Origin: Neisseria sicca
GTDB lineage: Bacteria; Pseudomonadota; Gammaproteobacteria; Burkholderiales; Neisseriaceae
Length of the DNA: 64,000 nt
NCBI RefSeq assembly: GCF_003044565.1
Contig: NZ_POXG01000005.1
Coordinates: 1-64,000 of the forward strand
Reading direction: 5' to 3'
Shown here: one piece after another, positions 1 to 8,345 of the stretch
Layout: each line of letters opens with the position of its first letter
Position numbering within the stretch: the stretch's first letter is position 1
The notes under the pieces: generated by a model
What the model saw: only the letters and a program-made list of their open reading frames with translations
What the model was told of the DNA's origin: nothing
The model's database searches: none
Program-made: the position numbers and the translations under genes

Positions 1-91
1 CAAAACACCATCAATCCAAACCCAAACGACCCAAAACTATCCAATTCTCACAACTACAAACAGAAACTCAACTCTCAACACCCATAGCATC

Positions 92-125
92 AAAGGTCGT
101 CTGAAATCTTTTTCAGACGACCTTT
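92..125 (-). terminator. DUS inverted-pair terminator after dksA
   Basis: Two copies of the uptake sequence AGGTCGTCTGAA face each other with a very short loop, and the stem ends in a T-run on the minus strand. It lies just behind the dksA stop and would fold as an intrinsic terminator. Bases 1-91 upstream of it show no gene or clear signal. Confidence 0.75.
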
Positions 126-167
126 GTATTTTCTTACTGCCTAATTCAATCAGCCGATTTCGTTATT

Positions 168-584
168 TTAGTCGGCAAACTGTTTTTTCATACGTTCGCG
201 GCGTTCTTGTGCTTCTACGGAAAGTGTGGCAGTCGGGCGGGCAAGGAGGCGTTTGAGGCCGATGGGCTCGCCGGTATCTGCGCAGAAGCCGTACTCGCCT
301 TCGTCGATGCTACGGATGGTTGCTTGTACTTTACCTAGGAGTTTGCGTTCGCGGTCGCGGGTGCGCAATTCCAGCGCGTACTCTTCTTCTTGAGTGGCGC
401 GGTCGGCAGGATCGGGAGCGGATTCGTGTTCTTGCAGGTGGCCGGTGGTGGCAGATGCGTTTTCAATCAGTTCGTCTTGCATTTTTACCAGCAGTTCGCG
501 GAAGAATGCCAACTGGTCGCTATTCATGTAGTCTTCTTCCGGGCCGTCCCAATTCAAAATGTCTTGTTCTGTCAGCTTTGCCAT
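168..584 (-). CDS. dksA: RNA polymerase-binding transcription factor DksA
   Basis: DksA binds in the secondary channel of RNA polymerase and, with ppGpp, represses stable RNA promoters and activates amino-acid promoters. The 138-residue product has the family layout: a long N-terminal coiled coil (about residues 30-100) followed by a globular C-terminal zinc-finger-like fold. The segment YGFCADTGEPIGLKRLLARP is the family signature. Of the four cysteines of the classical C4 zinc finger only the first is present; the other positions read T, S and A (CxxT...SxxA), so this copy probably does not bind zinc. Cysteine-poor DksA proteins are known in Neisseria and as Pseudomonas DksA2. The ATG at 584 gives the expected MAKLTEQDIL start. 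The gene stands alone with its own DUS terminator. Confidence 0.95.
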   Translation of the reverse strand: MAKLTEQDILNWDGPEEDYMNSDQLAFFRELLVKMQDELIENASATTGHLQEHESAPDPADRATQEEEYALELRTRDRERKLLGKVQATIRSIDEGEYGFCADTGEPIGLKRLLARPTATLSVEAQERRERMKKQFAD

Positions 585-777
585 AATTTTTCTTTCAATC
601 TATTGTGGGAAACGAAATGCTACTCAAGTGGTTTATTTTATTGATTTCTTAGAACTTCTTTTCTTAAGTCCGTTTAGAAATGGCGGCATAATACCATGTT
701 TTCACAGCCGTGGTTTTGATTTTCACTTTTTTGCGTTTTGCTTACGTCATACTGCAAATTCTTAATGAACTTGCTGT

Positions 778-1332
778 CTATTGCAGTAGCCACAAGTTGA
801 TTTGACGGGTAATTTGAGGCGATAGACTGCTTAACCAAATCCACAGCAATAATGCCAATATACTACCTGAAAAATCGTAGCGTCCGTACTTTAAAAATTG
901 CACGGGAGAAAGTATGGGGCGATATATCCGTTCCAAAGCGACGGAAAGTTGGGAATAAGGATCTTTAATACTGAGCGCCATGCGGATAAACAACCCTATC
1001 AACAACACATAAGCTGCTGATTTAATTGTATTCAATATTGCCAGTATAAAATTGGCGATGATGATTTTGACGCTGAATGCGGTAGGTTGCGCCACTAAAG
1101 TGATGAAGGTAAATACGATGTAATATAACAACAGTCCTGACAACAGGCAGGCTGGGTCGTATTTTTTTATGGGCAGGATTTTGTGCAGCGGATTGACCAA
1201 CCAATCGGTTGATCGCTTGCTGAACGCCAAGAGCGCATGATTTTCACTCAAACCCGCCGCTTGCAGGAAGAGACGTGCCAAACACAGGATGACGATGCCG
1301 TCGGCAAGCAATATCAATAAATCTCCACGCAT
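778..1332 (-). CDS. YggT family integral membrane protein
   Basis: This is a 184-residue hydrophobic protein with two copies of the YggT domain, each with two predicted membrane helices. It has the conserved amphipathic segment VNPLHKILPIKKYDPACLL near residues 46-65 and a related IYRPILSPVQFLK segment in the second half. YggT proteins are inner-membrane proteins of uncertain role that are often found beside proC and yggS; links to osmotic tolerance and cell-division proteins have been proposed. The ATG lies 2 bases after the proC stop, so the two are almost certainly co-transcribed. The function assigned here is only the family name. Confidence 0.9.
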   Translation of the reverse strand: MRGDLLILLADGIVILCLARLFLQAAGLSENHALLAFSKRSTDWLVNPLHKILPIKKYDPACLLSGLLLYYIVFTFITLVAQPTAFSVKIIIANFILAILNTIKSAAYVLLIGLFIRMALSIKDPYSQLSVALERIYRPILSPVQFLKYGRYDFSGSILALLLWIWLSSLSPQITRQINLWLLQ

Positions 1333-1334
1333 TT

Positions 1335-2132
1335 TCAGACGACCTTATATTGTTGTGCCATTTCTTGAGAACGCTTGACGCAGGCTTCAACGCCTTGGGC
1401 AATGGCTTCGGCGACGTGGCATGATTTGAACGTTTCGATGGCTTCGTGGGTGGTTCCGCCTTTGGAAGTAACGTTTTGCTGTAATCGCGCGAACTCTTCG
1501 CCGCTTTGCTCTGCCAAGGCGACTGCGCCTTTGAACGTGGCGAGACTGAGGGCGCGTGCATCTTCTTCGTCGAACCCTTGCACCTGAGCGGCGGCTTGGA
1601 GCGCGCCGAGCAAGTAAAAGACGTAGGCGGGACCGCTACCGCTGATGCCGGTAATGTTGTGCAACTTGTCTTCTTCACCCAACCAAACGGTCAAACCGAC
1701 GGAGCGCATAATCCGGTCGGCGGCGGCGCGGTCAGCTTCGGATACTTCCGCTCCGGCAAACATGCCGGATACGCCCAAACCGATTTTTCCCGGCGTATTG
1801 GGCATGGTACGGACAATGCGGCGTGTTCCGCCAAGGTAGCGGCTGAGGGTATCAATAGACAAACCGGCGGCGACGGAAAGCACCAATGCGCCGTTGACAC
1901 GAACGTTGCGGCACGCGGCTTCCATGTCCTGCGGTTTGACGGCAAGGATTAATACGTCGTCTGAAAACAGTTCGGGCAGGGATTCGGAAACTTCGACATT
2001 CAATTCTTTTGCCAAACGCTCGCGTTTTTCCGCGCCACGGTTGGCGATGTGGATGCGGTATCCGCCCTGCTTGACCAATCCGCCCGCAATCGCGGCTGCC
2101 ATATTGCCGCCGCCTAAAAAGTAGATGTTCAT
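1335..2132 (-). CDS. proC: Pyrroline-5-carboxylate reductase
   Basis: ProC reduces 1-pyrroline-5-carboxylate to L-proline with NAD(P)H, the last step of proline biosynthesis in the cytoplasm. The 265-residue product opens with the Rossmann motif MNIYFLGGGNMAAAIAGG. It carries AVKPQD, VRTMPNTP, GSGPAYVF and the C-terminal VTSKGGTTHEAI signature. The start at 2132 is chosen because it begins directly at the Rossmann strand and is preceded by AAGGAAATTT; the longer open frame upstream has no such support. The last codons KVV-stop are the uptake sequence itself: AAG GTC GTC TGA lies inside the DUS at 1334-1345. It forms a compact unit with yggT. Confidence 0.97.
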   Translation of the reverse strand: MNIYFLGGGNMAAAIAGGLVKQGGYRIHIANRGAEKRERLAKELNVEVSESLPELFSDDVLILAVKPQDMEAACRNVRVNGALVLSVAAGLSIDTLSRYLGGTRRIVRTMPNTPGKIGLGVSGMFAGAEVSEADRAAADRIMRSVGLTVWLGEEDKLHNITGISGSGPAYVFYLLGALQAAAQVQGFDEEDARALSLATFKGAVALAEQSGEEFARLQQNVTSKGGTTHEAIETFKSCHVAEAIAQGVEACVKRSQEMAQQYKVV

Positions 2133-2169
2133 AAATTTCCTTAATTTTTTAAATGAGATACATTTGCTG

Positions 2170-2225
2170 AGGTCGTCTGAAAAAGCCGTTTCTATCAAAC
2201 TGGAAAAATTTCAGACGACCTTTTT
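2170..2225 (-). terminator. DUS inverted pair between lipoprotein gene and proC
   Basis: Facing AGGTCGTCTGAA arms about 30 bases apart, with T-runs, directly follow the stop codon of the minus-strand lipoprotein gene. This is a probable intrinsic terminator. Confidence 0.65.
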
Positions 2226-2619
2226 ACCAACGGACGCTTTCGGGCAGCGATGTTCGGTATAAACCCTGTTTTTCCAAACAATCGAAGCCTTCTTGTTTGA
2301 AAGTTTCCGCCAAAGGGCGTTTATCGCGGGTGTGCCAAGCTAGTCCGCAAGCTTCAAACTTTCTGATTTTCCTCATGAAATAATCATTAGCTGCAGTACG
2401 ATAAGCATTGTCGTCAACAGAATAACTCCCGTCCGCCAAACGCGTTCCGCGGAAATCCTCGATAGAAGGCGGCGGCTCGCCTTTAATTTCCCAAAAATCT
2501 ATTGCTGCCGGCTTTTTGGGCTTGCACCAGCCTGATAAGGACTCGCATTGATACCAGCCCATCAACCGACAACCCGTTAAGGTCAAACCAAGCAAAAAGA
2601 CCGAGATAATCTGTTTCAT
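2224..2619 (-). CDS. Small putative lipoprotein of unknown function
   Basis: This is a 131-residue protein with a short signal peptide and a lipobox (LTLTGC) that predicts lipidation at Cys17. The mature part is soluble, has four further cysteines, and is rich in Trp and charged residues; no domain is recognised. The start at 2619 is chosen because it creates the signal peptide and overlaps the yggS stop as ATGA, a typical sign of translational coupling. It is therefore the second gene of a yggS-lipoprotein unit. No function can be assigned. Confidence 0.8.
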   Translation of the reverse strand: MKQIISVFLLGLTLTGCRLMGWYQCESLSGWCKPKKPAAIDFWEIKGEPPPSIEDFRGTRLADGSYSVDDNAYRTAANDYFMRKIRKFEACGLAWHTRDKRPLAETFKQEGFDCLEKQGLYRTSLPESVRW

Positions 2620-3323
2620 TGACCGTCGTTCCCTTTTTGTTCCCGTCTGCCAAAAATCGCGCTGCCGATGCGCACATGCGTTGCGCCGCACGCGACCGCC
2701 ACAGGCATATCGTCAGACATTCCCATAGACAACACATCCGCATCAACGCCCGCCGCATTCAGGTTGGCAAGCAGTTGCTGCATGGTTTGGAACTGATCGC
2801 GCAATTCTGCTTCGCTGCTGTCAGCTTTGGCGACACTCATCAACCCGCGTACAACCACATTCGGCAACTTCGCCACTTCCACCGCCAGCGCGACCGCCTC
2901 ATCGGGCGCAACGCCGTGTTTCGCCTCCTCGCCCGCGATATTGACTTCGATGCACACCTGCAAAGGCGGCATTTCGGGCGGACGCTGTTCGCTCAGGCGG
3001 CGGGCGGTTTTCAGACGACCTATCGTATGCACCCAATGCGCACGTTCGGCGACAAATTTGGTTTTGTTCGACTGCACATCGCCGATGACGTGCCAAACGA
3101 TGTCGGGCAAATCCGCGAGCGTTTCCGTTTTCTCGTACCACTCCTGAATATAGTTTTCCCCAAAATCACGCTGTCCTGCGGCATATACCTCGCGGATGTC
3201 GTCTGAAGGAAAGGTTTTGCTGACCGCAATCAAACCCACTCCACCCGCCCGCCTGCCTGCCTTTTGCTCGGCTTCGGCAATGCGGCGGCACACCTCCGCA
3301 TAATTTTGTTGCAATACCGACAT
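2616..3323 (-). CDS. yggS: YggS family pyridoxal phosphate homeostasis protein
   Basis: This is a 235-residue PLP-binding, alanine-racemase-like barrel protein (PLPBP/YBL036C family). It buffers pyridoxal phosphate and affects amino-acid and keto-acid metabolism without known enzymatic activity. The Schiff-base lysine lies in LIAVSK (about residue 36). Further family motifs are FGENYIQE, WHVIGDVQSNK and LSMGMSDD near the C-terminus, followed by HVRIGSAIFG. The uptake-sequence peptide GRLKT is present around residue 103. The gene overlaps the following lipoprotein gene by four bases and is divergent from pilT. Confidence 0.95.
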   Translation of the reverse strand: MSVLQQNYAEVCRRIAEAEQKAGRRAGGVGLIAVSKTFPSDDIREVYAAGQRDFGENYIQEWYEKTETLADLPDIVWHVIGDVQSNKTKFVAERAHWVHTIGRLKTARRLSEQRPPEMPPLQVCIEVNIAGEEAKHGVAPDEAVALAVEVAKLPNVVVRGLMSVAKADSSEAELRDQFQTMQQLLANLNAAGVDADVLSMGMSDDMPVAVACGATHVRIGSAIFGRREQKGNDGQ

Positions 3324-3502
3324 GATTTCTTCCTTTATTACATCAATTACAGCGATTTTGAAAATTTTACTTGGTCTGAACGGTTTATGTATTTAAAATA
3401 ATACAATTTATCGGAACCTGAACAGGGAAACGCCCGGCATTCCGCGTCCGCATTTTTAATCGGGTTCCGCCTCATTATTCTAAACTAAAACAAGGCCACA
3501 TT

Positions 3503-4549
3503 ATGCAGATTACCGACTTACTCGCTTTCGGCGTCAAAAACAAAGCTTCCGACCTTCACTTAAGCTCGGAAATGTCTCCCATGATTCGCGTACACGGCGA
3601 CATCCGCCGCATCAACCTGCCCGAAATGACCGCCGAAGAAGTCGGCAACATGGTTACTTCGGTCATGAACGACCACCAGCGCAAACTCTTCCAACAAGAT
3701 TTGGAAGTGGACTTCTCCTTCGAGCTGCCCAACGTCGCCCGTTTCCGTGTCAACGCATTTACTTCCAACCGCGGCCCTGCCGCCGTCTTCCGTACCATTC
3801 CGAGCGCCGTATTGACGCTGGAAGACCTGCGCGCACCGCGTATTTTCCAAAAAATCGCCGACAACCCGCGCGGCTTGGTATTGGTAACCGGCCCGACCGG
3901 TTCCGGTAAATCCACCACGCTGGCGGCGATGATCAACTACATCAACGAAACCCAACCCGCACACATCCTCACCATCGAAGACCCGATCGAGTTCGTCCAC
4001 CAAAGTAAAAAAGCCCTCGTCAACCAGCGCGAGCTGCACCAACACACCCACAGCTTTGCCAACGCTCTGCGTTCCGCATTGCGTGAAGACCCCGACGTAA
4101 TCCTCGTGGGCGAGATGCGAGACCCAGAAACCATCGGCCTCGCGCTGACCGCAGCCGAAACCGGCCACTTGGTATTCGGCACACTGCACACCACCGGCGC
4201 TGCCAAAACCGTAGACCGTATCGTCGACGTATTCCCTGCCGGCGAAAAAGAAATGGTGCGTTCGATGCTGTCCGAGTCCCTGCGCGCGGTCATTTCGCAA
4301 ACCTTGCTGAAAACCCGCGACGGCAACGGCCGTGTCGCCGCACACGAAATCCTCATTTCCACCCCCGCAGTGCGCAACCTGATCCGCGAAAACAAAATCG
4401 CCCAAATCAACTCCGCGCTGCAAACCGGTCAATCACACGGTATGCAAACCCTCGACCAAGCGCTGCAAACCCTCGTCCGCCAAGGCACCATCAGCCCCGA
4501 CGTAGCCCGCAGCAAAGCGCAAAACAGCGAAAGCATGACCATCGTCTGA
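3503..4549 (+). CDS. pilT: Type IV pilus retraction ATPase PilT
   Basis: PilT is the hexameric ATPase at the inner-membrane base of the type IV pilus that drives pilus retraction, twitching motility and DNA uptake. The 348-residue product has the N-terminal PAS-like domain, the Walker A GPTGSGKSTT (about residue 132), the Asp box around EDPIEFVH, the Walker B-like region DPDVILVGEMRD, and the His box TGHLVFGTLHT. The C-terminal AVRNLIRENK matches the retraction-specific AIRNLIRE motif. pilU follows after about 175 bases. In an organism full of uptake sequences this supports natural competence. Confidence 0.98.
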   Translation: MQITDLLAFGVKNKASDLHLSSEMSPMIRVHGDIRRINLPEMTAEEVGNMVTSVMNDHQRKLFQQDLEVDFSFELPNVARFRVNAFTSNRGPAAVFRTIPSAVLTLEDLRAPRIFQKIADNPRGLVLVTGPTGSGKSTTLAAMINYINETQPAHILTIEDPIEFVHQSKKALVNQRELHQHTHSFANALRSALREDPDVILVGEMRDPETIGLALTAAETGHLVFGTLHTTGAAKTVDRIVDVFPAGEKEMVRSMLSESLRAVISQTLLKTRDGNGRVAAHEILISTPAVRNLIRENKIAQINSALQTGQSHGMQTLDQALQTLVRQGTISPDVARSKAQNSESMTIV

Positions 4550-4578
4550 TAAATACATTCCATTATCGGGAACAGACC

Positions 4579-4644
4579 AGGTCGTCTGATAAACGCAGGC
4601 AGTTTACATAACGAGGAAACCCGTTTCCCGTTTTCAGACGACCT
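4579..4644 (+). terminator. Spaced DUS pair between pilT and pilU
   Basis: A near-complete DUS (AGGTCGTCTGAT) and an inverted intact copy are separated by about 40 bases. It could attenuate transcription from pilT into pilU. The long loop and the mismatch make it a weak terminator at best. Confidence 0.4.
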
Positions 4645-4725
4645 CCGCAAGGCAGGCACAACACCCAATAACAAACAAACCGCCTGCCGGTCTCAATATT
4701 CACTTACTGATAAAGAGTACACAAA

Positions 4726-5958
4726 ATGAGCGAAACAACTCCTTTACACGACTTACTCAGCGAAATGGTGCAAGCCTACTCGCAAAAAAACCAACCGCCG
4801 CATATCCCCACCCCCGCCGAAATCGGCACACACCTCCATCCCCTGCTCGACCGTATGTGCGTCGAAGCAGAAAAACGCGGCGCATCCGACATCTTCATCA
4901 GCGCAGGCTTCCCGCCTGCCGTCAAAGTCAGCGGCACCCTGACCCCCGTCCCGCACAAAGCCCTGACCGGCGAAGACACAGCCGCCATCGTCGAATCCAC
5001 CATGAACCCCGAGCAGCTTGAGACCTTCAACCGCGAATGGGAACTCAACTACTCCGTCCAATCCCGCAGCAACACCCGTTACCGTGTCAACGCCTACCAC
5101 GAACAAGGCCGCGTCGGCATGGTCTTGCGCCGCATCAACCAAGAAATCCCCGAAATGGAGAGCCTCGGTCTGCCCGCCAAACTCAAAGACCTCTCCCTTT
5201 CCCCGCGCGGCCTGCTGATCCTTGCCGGCCCGACCGGTTCCGGTAAATCGACCACCATGGCATCTATGCTCGACTACCGCAACCACAAAATGCCCGGCCA
5301 CATCGTCACCATCGAAGACCCCATCGAATTCATCTACAAACCCCGCCGCAGCATCTTCACCCAGCGCGAAGTCGGCATCGACACCAACGACTGGAAAATC
5401 GCCGTACAAAGCGCGATGCGTCAAGCGCCCGACGTCGTCTGTATCGGCGAGGTGCGCAGCGAAGCCAGTATGGAATACGCCCTCCAGCTTGCCCAAACCG
5501 GCCACTTGTGCGTCTTCACCATCCACGCCAACACCGCCGCCCAAACCATCGAGCGTATCATCAACTTCTACCAAGAAGACCGCCGCAAACAAGTCCTCAT
5601 GGATTTGGCGCTCAACCTGACCGGCATCATCGGCCAGCGCCTCGCCATCAAGAAAAACCGCAGCCAGCGTACCGCCGTCGTCGATTTGCTGCTCAACACC
5701 CCCGCCATGCAGGATTTGATTTTCAAAGGCGAGCTCATGGAAATCCGCGAACTCATGACGCGCTCCGGCACGGACGGCATGCAGACCTTCGACCAACACC
5801 TGTTCGAACTCTACATCAAAGGTCAAATCGAATACGACGAAGCCCTGCGCCAAGCCGTTTCCACCAACGACCTGCGCCTGCGCATCCAAATGCACGAAGA
5901 AGGCAACGACCCCGACCGCCTCTACGACCGCATCAGCGATTTGAACCTGATTTCTTAA
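4726..5958 (+). CDS. pilU: PilT-like retraction ATPase PilU
   Basis: PilU is a PilT paralogue that assists PilT-dependent pilus retraction. The 410-residue product is longer at the N-terminus than PilT. It has Walker A GPTGSGKSTTMASML (about residue 168), EDPIEFIYKPRRS, Walker B-like APDVVCIGEVRS and TGHLCVFTIHANTAAQT. The start at 4726 follows a short purine-rich stretch and gives MSETTPLHDLL, as in other neisserial PilU. It lies downstream of pilT on the same strand, as in other Neisseria. Confidence 0.96.
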   Translation: MSETTPLHDLLSEMVQAYSQKNQPPHIPTPAEIGTHLHPLLDRMCVEAEKRGASDIFISAGFPPAVKVSGTLTPVPHKALTGEDTAAIVESTMNPEQLETFNREWELNYSVQSRSNTRYRVNAYHEQGRVGMVLRRINQEIPEMESLGLPAKLKDLSLSPRGLLILAGPTGSGKSTTMASMLDYRNHKMPGHIVTIEDPIEFIYKPRRSIFTQREVGIDTNDWKIAVQSAMRQAPDVVCIGEVRSEASMEYALQLAQTGHLCVFTIHANTAAQTIERIINFYQEDRRKQVLMDLALNLTGIIGQRLAIKKNRSQRTAVVDLLLNTPAMQDLIFKGELMEIRELMTRSGTDGMQTFDQHLFELYIKGQIEYDEALRQAVSTNDLRLRIQMHEEGNDPDRLYDRISDLNLIS

Positions 5959-5980
5959 ACACCCGATTTCAGGCAAAACA

Positions 5981-6023
5981 AAGGTCGTCTGAAAACCTCA
6001 ATTCAGGTTTTTCAGACGACCTT
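5981..6023 (+). terminator. DUS terminator after pilU
   Basis: Intact facing DUS copies with a short loop (AACCTCAATTCAGGTT is also partly self-complementary) end in CTTCTTT, about 20 bases behind the pilU stop. Confidence 0.8.
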
Positions 6024-6238
6024 CTTTCATATTTCCTCGAGACCTTTGATCATTTTGTACTGCAAACCGGATGCTGTCGTTTCCCCCTCTTTTAGTGATA
6101 GGTTTGATTGCTTTTACGCTCGCTGAGTTTGCATTTATCCGCATCCGCAGGACGGATCGAATTTAGCGTAAGGCGGCGTGATCCTCAGGTCGTCTGAAAA
6201 CTATGTTAGTATGCGGCAGATTTGGATTTCAGGACAAA

Positions 6239-6691
6239 ATGATGAACCGATTGTGCGCATTGCTGACCAGCCTGTGGCTGGGCATGCAGATAATGGCGGG
6301 CTATATTGCCGCCCCGATTTTATTTGAACGGCTTGGCAAGCAGGAAGCAGGCAATATTGCCGGCGTACTGTTTTCAATCAACAATTATTTTGGTCTGCTG
6401 GCTTGGACAATGGCTTGGCTGGTGGTGCGGAGTGAACACAACCGTTCGTTGAACAACAACGGTAAAGTAGCGCCGAAATTCATTATCCTCCTTCTGCTGC
6501 TGACCGCATCCAACCAATTCCTAATAAGCCCTGTTATCGCGGCACACAAGGCAGGCACGGCAAACTGGCTGCTTTCGTTATTGGGCGGCTCTTTCGGTAT
6601 GTGGCACGGCATTTCCAGCATCATTTATTTGGTATGCAGCGTCTTGGGTTTAGGTTTGCTGTGGCGTTATTTGAAATTCGAGAACAATTAG
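6239..6691 (+). CDS. DUF4149 domain integral membrane protein
   Basis: This is a 150-residue protein with four predicted membrane helices and the family pattern LWLGMQIMAGYIAAPILFERL in the first helix, followed by GVLFSINNYFG. DUF4149 proteins are small inner-membrane proteins of unknown role; in Neisseria they are conserved and often misplaced in annotations. The start at 6239 (tandem ATGATG) is chosen because AGGA precedes it by five bases; a longer open frame from 6203 has no ribosome site. The gene sits between two halves of an FKBP fossil, so it appears to have been inserted there, with an uptake sequence at 6188-6199 just upstream of its start. Confidence 0.85.
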   Translation: MMNRLCALLTSLWLGMQIMAGYIAAPILFERLGKQEAGNIAGVLFSINNYFGLLAWTMAWLVVRSEHNRSLNNNGKVAPKFIILLLLLTASNQFLISPVIAAHKAGTANWLLSLLGGSFGMWHGISSIIYLVCSVLGLGLLWRYLKFENN

Positions 6692-6850
6692 CCATCTGTT
6701 GGGCGTATTTCCTTTTAAAAAACCCTTGCCTTGTTCTTTAATGGTTTGGGCTTCTTCATCAGATTTTTTTATTTCTTTGGCGGCGAGTCCCTCCATATTT
6801 TTATCCTTCGCATAAAGAAATCAAAGGAAACCATTCAAGCCCGACAAAAC

Positions 6851-6893
6851 AAAGGTCGTCTGAAAACCCAAACCAAGTTTTCAGACGACCTTT
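6851..6893. terminator. DUS inverted pair in the FKBP fossil leader
   Basis: Intact facing DUS copies lie downstream of the DUF4149 gene (plus strand) and at the former 5' end of the FKBP fossil. It is likely a working terminator for the DUF4149 transcript. Bases 6894-7031 hold nothing else that I can recognise. Confidence 0.6.
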
Positions 6894-7031
6894 GTTATTT
6901 GGTATAGCGGATTGCCTGCCCCTCCACCTTAAAAAGGTTTCAGAAGAAAGACAATTGTCGGGAGTTGACTTTGGTCGATGTCCAGTTTCGCATGAACACC
7001 AATCTCAACCTTCCCTCATTGAAAAAGCAGA

Positions 7032-7868
7032 TTACCGAATACGATGTTTGCCGTTTCTGTTGATTTTGACCAATTTGACGTCGAATATCAAAACTGAATT
7101 CGGACCGATTTTATTGCCAACCGTTTTTTCTCCGTAAGCGAGTTTGGCAGGAATATAAAAGGTAGCCTCACCGCCTTCTTTCAAAAGCTGCAAACCTTCT
7201 ATCCAGCCCGGTATGGTTTGGTCAAGCTGAAAAGAAATAATGCCACCTACTCCGTCATCACTTACCCTTTCTTTACTGCTGTCGAAAACAGTACCGTCAA
7301 TCAGGCGGCCTTCATATTCGACATGTACGAGATCCTTTTTCCGAGGCTGTCTGCCTGTACCTTCTTTGATCATTTTGTACTGCAAACCGGATGCTGTTGT
7401 TTTCACGCCCTCTTTAGTGGCATTTTCTTTCAAAAAAGCTTCGCCTTTTTCTTTATTGGCTTGGGCTTCTTCCTCGTATTTTTTGTTTGCTTTGTAGTGG
7501 AGTTCCTCCATGATTCCCATCAGAGCTATGGTGGCTTCCGATTCACTCAATTTAGTCTGTTTGCCATCGTATACATCCTGTACGGCGTTAAAGAAGGATT
7601 TCATATCGACGTCGAAACCCTGCTCCTTCATCTGCTTCAAGGAATTGCCAAAGTCCATACCCATTGCATAGCTGCCTTTTTCATACAAACTTTTGAAAGA
7701 TGAAGATGTATCCGACTCAGCAGAAGCCTCGGTCTCTTTTGCAGTTGTACCGTCAAGGGATGAAGGCGTGGTCGTAGTTGAAGAAGTATCGGGGGTTTTA
7801 TTGCTGCAAGCTGTCAGGGAAAACGAGACAATAAGTGCCAACATGCTTAATTTCAAGGTTTTATTCAT
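7032..7868 (-). CDS. fkpA: FKBP-type peptidyl-prolyl isomerase lipoprotein (FkpA/Mip)
   Basis: This 278-residue envelope protein speeds cis-trans isomerisation of proline bonds and acts as a chaperone; the gonococcal homologue is a surface-exposed Mip-like lipoprotein that aids macrophage survival. It has a signal peptide with lipobox SLTAC, a Ser/Thr-rich linker (residues 20-50), the FKBP N-terminal dimerisation helices (about 55-160), and a C-terminal FKBP domain with VHVEYEGRLIDGTVFDSS, IPGWIEGLQLLKEGG and FYIPAKLAYG. The start at 7868 is set by the lipoprotein signal; upstream codons of the longer frame are unsupported. The leader contains a slightly degenerate DUS pair. The sequence KERVSDDGVGGIISF in the FKBP domain is longer than the usual turn. 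Confidence 0.93.
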   Translation of the reverse strand: MNKTLKLSMLALIVSFSLTACSNKTPDTSSTTTTPSSLDGTTAKETEASAESDTSSSFKSLYEKGSYAMGMDFGNSLKQMKEQGFDVDMKSFFNAVQDVYDGKQTKLSESEATIALMGIMEELHYKANKKYEEEAQANKEKGEAFLKENATKEGVKTTASGLQYKMIKEGTGRQPRKKDLVHVEYEGRLIDGTVFDSSKERVSDDGVGGIISFQLDQTIPGWIEGLQLLKEGGEATFYIPAKLAYGEKTVGNKIGPNSVLIFDVKLVKINRNGKHRIR

Positions 7869-7958
7869 AGTATTTCTCTTGGCGAGAGGTTGGAAGAAGC
7901 AAGGATTATAACCTTCGCATAAAGAAATCAGAAAAAAATCATACAAACACGATAAAAC

Positions 7959-8002
7959 AAAGTTCGTCTGAAATCCGAAAACCAAGTTTTCAGACGACCT
8001 TT
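7959..8002. terminator. Degenerate DUS pair upstream of fkpA
   Basis: One arm reads AGTTCGTCTGAA (one base off the uptake sequence), the other arm is intact. It lies about 95 bases upstream of the fkpA start and has a counterpart in the FKBP fossil, so it predates the duplication. The rest of 8003-8345 has no gene or repeat I can identify; the last bases carry the ribosome site of the next gene. Confidence 0.45.
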
Positions 8003-8345
8003 CTCGCGCTTATGGCAATAAAGCCACACCACCCAATGTAAACCGTCATCTAAGCTTTTATCATTTTTTCTACACTCCACCGCCGCTGCCAAACGCTCCT
8101 CTCTCCACACAGCAAGGTTCATAAATCTTCATACTTTTCATCGCACTTTACGCAAATTATAAATCGCGCACCTCGACATTTCGGTCGGCACAAATTCAGC
8201 CGTTTCAATGAATTACAAACGTTAAGCACTTGAGAAAATGGGTAACGCCTCGGCAAAGGCGGTTGCGGGTCATCCGCAAGCGTCCGATACTGGATTCGTC
8301 GGAAGCAGAAACACGCTTCCTGTTTATCCGTGAAGGAACATTATC

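Larger units (their letters stand above)
6044..6893 (-). pseudogene. Fossil of a second FKBP-type prolyl isomerase gene, interrupted
   Basis: Two separate pieces resemble parts of the intact FKBP gene at 7032-7868. Bases 6044-6092 match 7364-7420 (a 34-base identical run, the SGLQYKMIKEG region). Bases 6712-6800 match 7430-7510 with many substitutions (the coding part around KEKGEAF and MEELHYK). From 6806 the fossil jumps to the 5' leader of the intact gene: CTTCGCATAAAGAAATCA occurs in both leaders, and a DUS pair follows in both. So a paralogous copy lost about 400 bases of its 5' coding part and is split by about 610 bases that carry the DUF4149 gene. No frame remains open. Confidence 0.75.

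Noticed and set aside
5508..6095. A 195-codon plus-strand frame overlapping the end of pilU
   Set aside because: Arg/His/Pro-rich shadow of pilU running through the terminator.
7928..8122. A 64-codon minus-strand frame upstream of fkpA
   Set aside because: It runs through the DUS pair and has no ribosome site or motif; it is probably leader sequence.
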